Below are positions 50,903-59,480 of a stretch of 64,000 nt of DNA, one piece after another. Every line of letters starts with the position of its first letter. The stretch's first letter is position 1. Position numbers and translations under genes: made by a program. The notes beneath the pieces are model-generated. The model searched no databases. It was not told the DNA's origin and was given only the letters and a program-made list of their open reading frames with translations. This DNA is from Prevotella sp. UBA6994 (GTDB taxonomy: Bacteria; Bacteroidota; Bacteroidia; Bacteroidales; Bacteroidaceae), in assembly GCA_002449845.1 (NCBI GenBank), contig DJXW01000001.1, positions 7,761-71,760 on the forward strand, in the 5' to 3' direction.

Positions 50903-53335
50903 CTATTTAAGATGCAATCTGAAATCTACGCCAACCTGTAAGGGGTTTCCTCGTTGAGCATAATAGTTTTTGGTTCCCGTAGCAGCATTGCTTACGGCAA
51001 ACGTGTTGTACTTAGAGTCGGTCAGGTTTCTTCCCCATACACTCACGGTGAAAGGTCCGAAATTGGCATCAGCATGAGCTCCTAACACCACATACAACTT
51101 TTGGCTATACAGATTATCCTCATCCCAATAGGTCTTGCCTTGTCCGTTCACATTCGCTCCAATCACGATAGAACGCAAGCCTGTAGAGGAGATGTCGAAA
51201 CGATAATCAGCAGCGGCTGAGAATGCGTGTTCAGGAACGAATGGAACTCGCTTGTCTTTGTAGTCAACAAGTTTGAAACCTCCATCAGAAGTGGCAACAC
51301 TGTCTTTATACTCCTTGAAAGCGGCACGGGTATAACTATAATTCAGCAACCAAGAGAGGTGATTGTCAAAGGCATTGCCACGTAAAGAAGCCTCAACACC
51401 ACAACTATAACTCTTGCCGGCGTTCACCATCATTCTTCCATATCCGTAGTTTCCTGCCATCACGGAGAGTTGTTGGTTTTGAACTCTCATGTAGAAACCT
51501 GAGAAATCGAATTTCACACTGTTGTTAAACAAGTTGAGGTGTGTACCAAACTCGAAGTTCTGACTTGTCTCTGGCTTATACGCAATGGTATTTTTCATGT
51601 TCTCGTAATCGACTTCCGTATGAGGAATGTCATAACTCGAACGGTTGGCTTTCTGACTATTGGCATTGAGCTCTGTTTGAAGAATGTCTGAGAACATTTG
51701 GATATTGTAACCACCGGCACGATAACCCTTGCTCCATGTAGCATAGATATTGCTTCCTGCATCATCTATTCTATAAGACAAACCAACCTTTGGCAATAAC
51801 TGGTCAAAGTTATCATGTTCTCTTTGGTCAAGATAAGACGTAAGGTTGTTGGTAGCCGTCTGTCCCATGACATTGGCTGTCAATGACATAATAGCGTATG
51901 TATCGTAATCAATCTTTACATGCGTATAGTCGAAACGCAAACCTAACGTTGCTCTCAAGCGGTCTGTAATGTCAATATTCGACTCATGGAAGAATCCCAC
52001 GTTGAAGGTAGGTGTATGGAACAATCCTGGTACTTCCATCGTAACGTCCATTGACACTCCTCCTGCCTTTTCTATATTGGCGGCAGCTTGTGCAAGAGCT
52101 ACTTGCATAGGCATTCCTGCGGCAGCCATTCTGGCAGCCATAGAGTTAAGCATGGCATTATACATGGCATTGCGAACAGCTGTGCCGATAGGTGTGGTAA
52201 TACCTTCTCCGAAATGTACGGGAGCCCATGTCTTCAACCACTGAAAAGAGCCGAATGCACCTAATGTCCAATGCCAAATGCTGGGTCTGTTGCTTTTCAA
52301 GACAAACTCTTGCGTAAAGGCATTTTGGAACTGACGCTCTTCCATGTGCATATAATCTACGGGATCGTAGTCTATATCCATCATCATATAGTCTTTCAGG
52401 TACTGATAAGATGAGGTGGAATTGAAATCGAAGTAGTTGCCACGGAAATTCAAGTCGAGTGCAGTATTGAAAATATTCCTGCGATAATTACTTTGTCTGT
52501 TGGTAGAAGGATCACTGGTTTCTCCTGATTCGTTCATCAATCCGTAAGGGAATCCATTCTGCCTGACATATTGATAGTCTGCAATGTAATTGATGTTCCA
52601 GCGGTCTGTTGGGCGGAATACCAACCGCAACTTTCCACCTGCTTCATTGTATTTATCAGCACGCTCTCCCGTGGTTTGATTCTTGAAGAATCCGTTTTGT
52701 CCGTTATAGAAACCAGAGAGCGAGAAAGCAAATTTGTCACTTACCTTATTAAAATGGGATATTTCAGCATTGCGATAAAAGCCCGTTCCTATACCCAGGT
52801 TGATATCTGTACCTTGATAATTCATGGGGTTTCTTGAGTACATTCTGATTAAACCACCTTCGGTATTTTGTCCGTAAAGCGTTCCTTGTGGACCTCTCAA
52901 CACATCTACTCGTTCAAGTTGGTAGGAATGTACGTTGAAAGCACTCTTGCTGACAATGGGCATTCCGTCCATGTAAATGCCTACGGCAGGACTGTTCACA
53001 CGTGAGCCAATGCCTCTGACATACATGGAAGACGTGTAACGAGAACCATAGTTAGGCATGGTAAAAGATGGAACGTAAGCTGATAATTCTCTTAAATCAC
53101 GAACATCAAGGTTTTGCATGTCCGTTGCGGAAAACATTGATGAACTGATGGGTTGCTGACGAAGCAAGAATGACTCTTTGGGTTGTGAAATTACAATTAC
53201 TTCATCTAAATCCTGAACACGTGAAGAATCAGAGATGATTGTCTCAATCTTCTCTGAAACAAGAGGGTTACTTCCCTCTGCGTAAACATTGGCTGCCAAT
53301 AATGCCAATGATAACGATAATAATGACTTACACAT
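50903..53335 (-). CDS. TonB-dependent receptor, siderophore/cofactor type
   Basis: 810 residues from ATG 53335 (MCKSLLSLSLALLAANVYA, signal peptide). The TonB-box-like DEVIVISQP is followed by the plug (ATDMQNLDVRDLRELSAYV, MYVRGIGSRVNSPAVGIYMDG, VDVLRGPQGTLYGQNTEGG) and a 22-strand barrel ending QVGVDFRLHLK with the typical aromatic-alternating final strands. There is no carboxypeptidase-like extension and no SusD neighbour, so it is unlike the first receptor and more like iron- or cofactor-uptake receptors; the plug motifs are of the Fiu/Pfe-like class. Ligand unknown. Transcribed alone from a near-consensus promoter. Confidence 0.92.
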   Translation of the reverse strand: MCKSLLSLSLALLAANVYAEGSNPLVSEKIETIISDSSRVQDLDEVIVISQPKESFLLRQQPISSSMFSATDMQNLDVRDLRELSAYVPSFTMPNYGSRYTSSMYVRGIGSRVNSPAVGIYMDGMPIVSKSAFNVHSYQLERVDVLRGPQGTLYGQNTEGGLIRMYSRNPMNYQGTDINLGIGTGFYRNAEISHFNKVSDKFAFSLSGFYNGQNGFFKNQTTGERADKYNEAGGKLRLVFRPTDRWNINYIADYQYVRQNGFPYGLMNESGETSDPSTNRQSNYRRNIFNTALDLNFRGNYFDFNSTSSYQYLKDYMMMDIDYDPVDYMHMEERQFQNAFTQEFVLKSNRPSIWHWTLGAFGSFQWLKTWAPVHFGEGITTPIGTAVRNAMYNAMLNSMAARMAAAGMPMQVALAQAAANIEKAGGVSMDVTMEVPGLFHTPTFNVGFFHESNIDITDRLRATLGLRFDYTHVKIDYDTYAIMSLTANVMGQTATNNLTSYLDQREHDNFDQLLPKVGLSYRIDDAGSNIYATWSKGYRAGGYNIQMFSDILQTELNANSQKANRSSYDIPHTEVDYENMKNTIAYKPETSQNFEFGTHLNLFNNSVKFDFSGFYMRVQNQQLSVMAGNYGYGRMMVNAGKSYSCGVEASLRGNAFDNHLSWLLNYSYTRAAFKEYKDSVATSDGGFKLVDYKDKRVPFVPEHAFSAAADYRFDISSTGLRSIVIGANVNGQGKTYWDEDNLYSQKLYVVLGAHADANFGPFTVSVWGRNLTDSKYNTFAVSNAATGTKNYYAQRGNPLQVGVDFRLHLK

Positions 53336-53354
53336 AAAATAAAACAAACAATTT

Positions 53355-53362
53355 TACGTTTG
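53355..53362 (+). promoter_or_regulatory. Possible -7 element for the CotH gene
   Basis: TACGTTTG ends where the receptor -7 box begins on the other strand (TACGTTTG|CAAAGGTA), giving back-to-back divergent promoters around a TTTGCAAA palindrome. It lacks a -33 TTTG. The gene start at 53432 is 69 nt away. Confidence 0.4.
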
Positions 53363-53394
53363 CAAAGGTATAACTATATTTTAATAATGACAAT
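53363..53394 (-). promoter_or_regulatory. Promoter of the TonB receptor
   Basis: Minus-strand ATTG (53394-53391), 20 nt, TACCTTTG (53370-53363), 27 nt before the start codon: one mismatch in the -33 half. Confidence 0.65.
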
Positions 53395-53431
53395 CCTTAT
53401 TTATGATGATTTTACATCAATCGGCAAAAAA

Positions 53432-55426
53432 ATGATGAATTACAGGTCTATTTTAACATTTAGTTTGTTGTTATTTGCCATTTCTATTCACGGACAGTGG
53501 ACATTAAAAACCAATCTGCCCGCTTTGTATATCAATACGTTTGATGGGAGAAACATAACAAGCAAGACCAATTACGTGTATGCTCGCCTGGTTTATATGG
53601 ACGAGGATAGCCACATCACGAAATGGGATACGATTCAGATACGAGGAAGAGGCAATTCTACGTGGAACATGGCTAAGAAACCTTACCGCATCAAATTCTT
53701 GACAAAGCAGAAGTTTCTGGGAAACGACAAGGCTAACGCAAGAAACTGGACGCTTATCGCCAATGCTGCGGATAAGACCATGTTGAGAAACGCCATCACT
53801 TCTGCCATGGGAGAGTTTGCCAACTTACCTTTCAATCCTGCCTATAAGTTTGTTGACTTGACACTTAACGGCACTTATATGGGAACTTACCAGATAAGCG
53901 ACCAAATAGACATCAGGAAAAAACGTGTGAATATCGTAGAGCAAGATTTCCCTTTGGCTGACAATGCCGACATTTCCGGAGGGTATTTATTGGAAGTGGA
54001 TGGATTCCAAGATGGCAATTGCTTCACCTCTAATATATATAATGTGCCTATCCGTATTCATTCTCCCGATGAGGATGAAATCAACTATGACCAAAACCAA
54101 TTCATCAGGAAATATATCTCTATCTTTGAGAATAACTTGAAGTCGTCTGATTTCCAACACCCTACAAAAGGGTATCGGAGATTGGTTGATTCCACGACAT
54201 TGGTCAATTGGTTCCTTTGTACGGAAATCAGCGCCAACATTGATGGGTATTACAGTACTTATTTCTATAAGAACCAAGCAGATTCTCTTCTTTATTGGGG
54301 ACCACTTTGGGATTATGACGTTGCCTTTAATAATGACAGGCGAATACCTAACACCTACTATTCGCTCATGACCGACGTAGGCTATGGAATGACCAAGACG
54401 TGGATTAACAGAATGTGGGAAGACCCGTGGTTTGCTAAGTTGGTCAATCGCAGATACCGTGAACTGCTTGACAAGGGATTGGTTGACTACTTGTATCAAA
54501 AGATTGACAGCTTGACGGCTCTTTTAGACAAGTCCATCAAACTGAATTATGAGAAATGGGGCATTCGTACCCGCGTGTACAACGAGATTGTCTTGTATTC
54601 TTCATACGACCAATATGTCTATGACTTAAAGGATTTTATCTCTAAGCATTGCGAATACCTGGAACAAACATTCAACAGCAAAAAGCCAAAGGAACCAACG
54701 CCTCTGTTTTCTCCACAGGATTATTTTTATCGCATCACGAATGCCAATACCAAAAAGGCAATGGAGACGAATGGGAATAACGTGGTTCAATATGCTAACT
54801 TGGAGGAAAGATTGACGGAAGACTGGATTATCAGACGGGCTAACGGGCATTTCCAAATCATCAACAGAGATAACGAAAAGGCATTGAATGACCCCACGAC
54901 GGGAAACGTGGGGCCTACTACCAATGTGGGAACAGCACTGAATACCGTAAAACCAGATTCACTTGATACCAGACAACTATGGGATCTTCTGCCACAAGGC
55001 TATGATGGTTATTATAACCTTTTGAATGTTTATACGCAACATATTGCCAATCTCAATGGGGGAAACAGTGCTGACGGAACCAGTATCTTGAGCTACACTA
55101 ACGATGCTCGCAATGGTGAGAGCTTGAATCGTCTGTGGCTGATTACTCCTACACAAGAACCTCTGCCAGAGGAATATACGGATATTCACCACATAGAACC
55201 AGACAACTATGTATTGGCATTCGACCCGTTATCTCACGAATTACACTTTGCCTCAGATACTCCTGATGCTCTGTCCTTCCGTGCTGACATTTTCACCATC
55301 TCGGGCAATCGCATTGGGTCGTTTATGGCAAATGAGCACTTCTCAATGTTGCAACATCCCAAAGGAACATATATCGTTACTTGGAAAACAGGTGGAAAGA
55401 CAAGGAGCGTGAAGTTTCAAAAATAA
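53432..55426 (+). CDS. Secreted CotH-kinase-family protein with lectin-like module
   Basis: 664 residues from ATG 53432 (or the adjacent 53435); a longer frame from 53360 would precede the signal peptide (MMNYRSILTFSLLLFAISIHG). The CotH core is IRGRGNSTWNMAKKPYRIKF, NWTLIANAADKTMLRNAI, GTYMGTYQISDQIDI, GGYLLEVDG and LYWGPLWDYDVAFNNDRR, i.e. the protein-kinase-like ATP-binding and DxD-like metal sites. A ricin-type beta-trefoil-like region (about 430-575, FYRITNANTKKAMETN, HFQIINRDNEKALND) follows, then a C-terminal sorting-like domain (FTISGNRIGSF...TYIVTWKTGGKTRSVKF). CotH phosphorylates spore coat proteins in Bacillus; the role of Bacteroidetes homologues is unknown. The lectin module suggests surface glycan binding. 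Confidence 0.85.
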   Translation: MMNYRSILTFSLLLFAISIHGQWTLKTNLPALYINTFDGRNITSKTNYVYARLVYMDEDSHITKWDTIQIRGRGNSTWNMAKKPYRIKFLTKQKFLGNDKANARNWTLIANAADKTMLRNAITSAMGEFANLPFNPAYKFVDLTLNGTYMGTYQISDQIDIRKKRVNIVEQDFPLADNADISGGYLLEVDGFQDGNCFTSNIYNVPIRIHSPDEDEINYDQNQFIRKYISIFENNLKSSDFQHPTKGYRRLVDSTTLVNWFLCTEISANIDGYYSTYFYKNQADSLLYWGPLWDYDVAFNNDRRIPNTYYSLMTDVGYGMTKTWINRMWEDPWFAKLVNRRYRELLDKGLVDYLYQKIDSLTALLDKSIKLNYEKWGIRTRVYNEIVLYSSYDQYVYDLKDFISKHCEYLEQTFNSKKPKEPTPLFSPQDYFYRITNANTKKAMETNGNNVVQYANLEERLTEDWIIRRANGHFQIINRDNEKALNDPTTGNVGPTTNVGTALNTVKPDSLDTRQLWDLLPQGYDGYYNLLNVYTQHIANLNGGNSADGTSILSYTNDARNGESLNRLWLITPTQEPLPEEYTDIHHIEPDNYVLAFDPLSHELHFASDTPDALSFRADIFTISGNRIGSFMANEHFSMLQHPKGTYIVTWKTGGKTRSVKFQK

Positions 55427-55474
55427 TGTGTTGTCTGAACTTCTAAACTCCCTATAATTTCATCTATTAGGGAA

Positions 55475-56479
55475 CTACAGATTCGTTGCCCCACAATGTG
55501 GGCAACGTCCTTTCTTGCGTATTTTTCCGCCACAATTGCCACAAAGGAAATACTGATGATTGTGTTTGTAATATTGGTTAATGGCAAAGGCGATATAGGC
55601 AATCAGCAACAAATAGCCAAAATAATACAACGAGGTGATGCTGAATACGATATAATCTACCGCACACACTCCAGCCAATCCTCCAAGATACAAGATTGCC
55701 TCACTCAATGGCAAGTGGTTTCTCACCACATCTACTACAGCCATTCCTACTATCAGCAAAGCCCATACCGAAAGCAAGAATATCGACAAGATACAGGGCA
55801 CGGAGAAAGGATTGAGCGTTGGGTGGAAATAAAAATGCTGCCACATCTCTGGGGCAAAGTTTTGAATACTTGCGTACAATGTGGCGGATGTCGCTACGAT
55901 TATAGTAAGTAATGTGGGATAAAAGGAATCTATATCGTTGAAATGAACGATATGGGCATTCTGTCGTGCTATCTTTCTCCACATGTAAATCGATGCAAAA
56001 AAAGAAATGATTATCAAAAAGATAAGTAAATGCTTGTCTGAAAAAGTGGAAATGAACTGAGAGATAGGATCATCAGGAACAACACTTGGCAATAATTGCG
56101 ACTCGTGAATCCACCCAAAGTCTGACATTTCAGTAGCCACCTGAACCCACACAGAGTCTATAGAGTCTGTGGGAATGATGCGAATATCTGCAACTACCAG
56201 TTGCTCGTTCTTCACCACTACAAAGGAGTCGGTTTGCAAATCCACGATTTTCTCTTCTGGTTGTTGCCGAAGTAGAATCATGGAGTCTGCCTTCACCACG
56301 AAATTGTAATTAAAAGTATAATGATGCTCCGACGAATATGACAAAGAGTCTATCGTTCGTTCCGAATCAGCGATGGGCCTGTTCACTTCTTCCCTGTTAT
56401 GATGTTTGTTACCATAACATGAGGCAAGGGTTATCATCATGACAACCGCACACCATAGAATGATGATCTTACGAGGCAT
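55475..56479 (-). CDS. Lipoprotein with SH3-like domain, five membrane helices and C-terminal zinc ribbon
   Basis: 334 residues from ATG 56479, with ATG 56485 also in frame; both overlap the end of the U32 peptidase gene. The N-terminus has lipobox ITLASC (Cys21). The next 120 residues (FVVKADSMILLRQQPEEKIV...VWVQVATEMSDFGWIHESQL) resemble a bacterial SH3 domain. Membrane helices follow (about 145-300). The end is a rubredoxin-like zinc ribbon FLCGNCGGKIRKKGRCPHCGA. An outer lipid anchor combined with inner-membrane helices is odd; the N-terminal segment could instead be a first transmembrane helix. No function known. Confidence 0.65.
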   Translation of the reverse strand: MPRKIIILWCAVVMMITLASCYGNKHHNREEVNRPIADSERTIDSLSYSSEHHYTFNYNFVVKADSMILLRQQPEEKIVDLQTDSFVVVKNEQLVVADIRIIPTDSIDSVWVQVATEMSDFGWIHESQLLPSVVPDDPISQFISTFSDKHLLIFLIIISFFASIYMWRKIARQNAHIVHFNDIDSFYPTLLTIIVATSATLYASIQNFAPEMWQHFYFHPTLNPFSVPCILSIFLLSVWALLIVGMAVVDVVRNHLPLSEAILYLGGLAGVCAVDYIVFSITSLYYFGYLLLIAYIAFAINQYYKHNHQYFLCGNCGGKIRKKGRCPHCGATNL

Positions 56480-58337
56480 AAACATTCATCTGACATTTTT
56501 GACAATCGAACTGCAAACGGAAACGACGCCCATCAGGGAGTTGCAAATAGAGAGGTTCGTGCCACGTTGGCTTTTTGCCGCCATTTTTGACACAATATCC
56601 ATAAGCATACCGTATGCAATGCTTACATTGCATCAACAAGGGGGCAGGTGCCGACTCTTTCTTCCAATCCGTCAACTCAAATGCAGAGGTGGATTGGTTC
56701 AATCCGTGACTTTCGTAAAAATCACGAGACACGTGATTGGCAATATTATATAAATAAGGAAAATGCAAATATTCGGAAGTTGTTGGTACCAAAACGCTGG
56801 CATTTTCAATCGCTTCGTCCCCTTCGTTGTCAACCAAGGCTTCTCTCAATCTTTCACATAACAATTGGATGGTTTCCCGCCGAAGGTCTGCTAACAAACT
56901 GGATGGAATGAAATGTTGGGAAACTTCTTCCGATAGATTCACCTGTTCGCACGCAAAAGGTGTATTGCCTAATTTGGTGAGTTGGCGAATATAATTATCG
57001 TGTTGTGACTTGAGAGCGAGTTGGCTCTCACACACCAATTCTTTTTGCACATGAACATCCGGTAATTCTAAGGATTGGATTTCTAACAAGAACCTTTCGT
57101 CGATTTTCGAGAATGACATGGTAATAGGCATCTTACGCTCAGCAGACTTTTGGGACAATAACTTGCCAAACTTTTCGTCATTGTTGCGATAGAGAGCCAT
57201 TCCTTGACGCAATCCTTGTGGCTTATTTGCCAAGAACAATTGATTTCCTTCTGCACGATTAATGCGGAAGCCCACCAATTGTTGGTCATCATTGAAGAAA
57301 CACAGTCCATCACCATTGGCAAAGGAGGACATTCCTGCCACCCTCATCCATCTGTCTCGTATCTCCTTGACTTTTCCGACATACTCGCCTAATGCTTTTG
57401 GGGTATCGAAAGATGCGATGTCTGCTTTCCTACCATGTATGAAATAATCTGTATATCCTCGATTGAATGTTTTCTGCAAATTGGGTCGGAAGGAAAAGGT
57501 AACCTTTCCCAACGACAGTCGCTGATAGTCGTGGGGACGCTTGGCAACCAATTGGTTCAGTCGTTGATGATAAGCCGCAACCACGTTTTTCACGTAGTCA
57601 ACATTCTTCAACCTTCCTTCAATCTTGAAAGACACGATGCCCGCATCTGCCATTTCTTCTAAATAGTCGATACGGCACATGTCTTTAAGCGAAAGATAAT
57701 GACGGGGCTTATCAACATTTTTACCATCACTGTCAACAAGGGCGTATTGCAATCTGCACATTTGGGCACATTCCCCACGGTTAGCACTTCGTTGCAGGCA
57801 ATATTGCGAAGCGTAGCATAATCCGCTATAACTGACACACAGTGCACCATGTACAAAGGCTTCTAATTCCATGTCTGGCACTTGTGCGTGAATGTCTCGC
57901 ATCTCTTCCACGGATAATTCCCTTGCCAACACTGCACGACGAAAACCCAATTGCCTCAACCATTCTACCTTCGATGCAATTCTGTTGTCTGTCTGCGTAC
58001 TGGCATGAATGGGCAATCCTATCTGATGGCAATAGTCCACCAATGCCATGTCTTGCACAAGGATAGCATCTACATGGATGTTCTTCAGTTCCTGGAGCAG
58101 CGTATGGGTATGAACCAATTCTTGGTCGTAGATAATCGTATTGACCGTTACATACACCTTTGCGCCAAACTGGTGGGCATACTCGCATAACTCGGCTATA
58201 TCTTCTATGCTGTTTCCCGCAGCAGCACGAGCACCAAACCTTTTGGCACCGATATATACCGCATCGGCACCATGACTAATGGCTGCAATACCACATTCAA
58301 GGTTCTTGGCTGGAGCTAACAGTTCGAGTTTGCGCAT
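56469..58337 (-). CDS. U32-family peptidase / tRNA hydroxylation protein
   Basis: 622 residues. The opening ELLAPAKNLECGIAAISHGADAVYIGAKRFGARAAAGNS and the central signature AFVHGALCVSYSGLCYASQYCLQRSANRGECAQMCR are those of the U32 family (PrtC, YegQ, TrhP). The C-terminal half carries further Cys residues (CKHC, CQKC), as in family members implicated in 5-hydroxyuridine formation on tRNA. The family name implies collagen or peptide cleavage, but RNA modification is the better-supported role for this long form. The downstream lipoprotein start overlaps it by about 11 nt. Confidence 0.88.
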   Translation of the reverse strand: MRKLELLAPAKNLECGIAAISHGADAVYIGAKRFGARAAAGNSIEDIAELCEYAHQFGAKVYVTVNTIIYDQELVHTHTLLQELKNIHVDAILVQDMALVDYCHQIGLPIHASTQTDNRIASKVEWLRQLGFRRAVLARELSVEEMRDIHAQVPDMELEAFVHGALCVSYSGLCYASQYCLQRSANRGECAQMCRLQYALVDSDGKNVDKPRHYLSLKDMCRIDYLEEMADAGIVSFKIEGRLKNVDYVKNVVAAYHQRLNQLVAKRPHDYQRLSLGKVTFSFRPNLQKTFNRGYTDYFIHGRKADIASFDTPKALGEYVGKVKEIRDRWMRVAGMSSFANGDGLCFFNDDQQLVGFRINRAEGNQLFLANKPQGLRQGMALYRNNDEKFGKLLSQKSAERKMPITMSFSKIDERFLLEIQSLELPDVHVQKELVCESQLALKSQHDNYIRQLTKLGNTPFACEQVNLSEEVSQHFIPSSLLADLRRETIQLLCERLREALVDNEGDEAIENASVLVPTTSEYLHFPYLYNIANHVSRDFYESHGLNQSTSAFELTDWKKESAPAPLLMQCKHCIRYAYGYCVKNGGKKPTWHEPLYLQLPDGRRFRLQFDCQKCQMNVYAS

Positions 58338-58362
58338 AATCTCGTCAAGGCACTTGATGCCC

Positions 58363-59280
58363 CTACTCTATTTCATTAATATTATAAGGTGTCTCCTGAT
58401 ATACGTAATAATTGATCCAATTAGAGAACAATAAGTTGGCATGAGCGCGCCATGTTACCAATGGACCTTTGGATGGGTCATTGTCACGGTAATAGTTGAC
58501 TGGCATTTCCACATCGTCTCGCTTGCCCATATCCCTACGGTATTCCTTGTCAAGCGTATCTGGAGCATACTCTAAATGACCGGTGATGAAAAACTCACGA
58601 CCATTGCGAGCCATGACCATAGAAACGCCACTCTCTGGCGACTCAGCGATAAGAGTCAAGTTGGGATTGGCAACAATATCCGCTTCATGCAATTCCGTAT
58701 GACGACTATGAGGCATCATGAACTCATCGTCGAATCCCCTGAAAATAGGCAGTTGCACTTCGAGAATCTTCTGGCGGAATATGCCAAACATCTTTTTCTC
58801 CAATGGGTACTTGGGAACGTTATAATGGTAATAAAGTCCTGCTTGCGCTGCCCAACAGATGTAAAGCGTGGACATGACATGAGTCTTTGCCCAACTGAAG
58901 ATTTGCGTAATCTCATCCCAATAAGCCACGTCCTCGTACGAAAGCTGCTCAACGGGAGCACCCGTGATAATCATTCCGTCAAACTTTTCCTTTCTCAACG
59001 TGTCGAAGTCTTTGTAGAACATCATCATGTGTTCGATGGGCGTGTTCTTGGGAGTATGACTCTTTAGCTTCATGAAAATAATCTCCAATTGCAAAGGAGT
59101 GTTCGACAACAAACGAATGAGGTCTGTCTCAGTCGTAATCTTCAATGGCATGAGATTGAGAATCACGATGCGCAGCGGACGAATGTCTTGCGCATGTGCC
59201 CTCGATGCCCCCATGACAAATATGTTTTCCTGCTTCAATAATTCTATGGCAGGTAACCGATCTGGTAATCTTAATGGCAT
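58363..59280 (-). CDS. metA: Homoserine O-acyltransferase, predicted acetyl-CoA type
   Basis: 305 residues, normal MetA length. The catalytic Cys142 is in YICWAAQAGLYYHY; His235 and Glu237 lie in ITGHLEYAP. Residue 111 is Glu in ITGAPVEQL: in this family Glu111 selects acetyl-CoA and Gly111 succinyl-CoA, so the product is probably O-acetylhomoserine, the first step from homoserine to methionine. It is monocistronic with a perfect promoter. The 25-nt gap to U32 is probably fortuitous. Confidence 0.93.
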   Translation of the reverse strand: MPLRLPDRLPAIELLKQENIFVMGASRAHAQDIRPLRIVILNLMPLKITTETDLIRLLSNTPLQLEIIFMKLKSHTPKNTPIEHMMMFYKDFDTLRKEKFDGMIITGAPVEQLSYEDVAYWDEITQIFSWAKTHVMSTLYICWAAQAGLYYHYNVPKYPLEKKMFGIFRQKILEVQLPIFRGFDDEFMMPHSRHTELHEADIVANPNLTLIAESPESGVSMVMARNGREFFITGHLEYAPDTLDKEYRRDMGKRDDVEMPVNYYRDNDPSKGPLVTWRAHANLLFSNWINYYVYQETPYNINEIE

Positions 59281-59300
59281 TATCTTACTGTTTTACGGTT

Positions 59301-59332
59301 CAAAGGTAGCAATAATCGGCGTAATATACAAA
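59301..59332 (-). promoter_or_regulatory. Promoter of metA
   Basis: Minus-strand TTTG (59332-59329), 20 nt, TACCTTTG (59308-59301): complete consensus, 20 nt before the start. Confidence 0.8.
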
Positions 59333-59447
59333 GGATTAGAGAAGATTAACGCAAAAAACAAAAATTAATAGAGCGGAAAATATACAGATTATTTCCTTTT
59401 TTAGTGTTAATCTTCTGAAAATATTCGATTGTTACGGTGATTATTAC

Positions 59448-59455
59448 TATCTTTG
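59448..59455 (+). promoter_or_regulatory. Promoter -7 element of pyruvate kinase
   Basis: TATCTTTG, 25 nt before ATG 59481; an ATTG at 59428-59431 is closer (16 nt) than the usual -33 position. Confidence 0.55.
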
Positions 59456-59480
59456 CGAAAACAAGAAATGAGATAAAATC

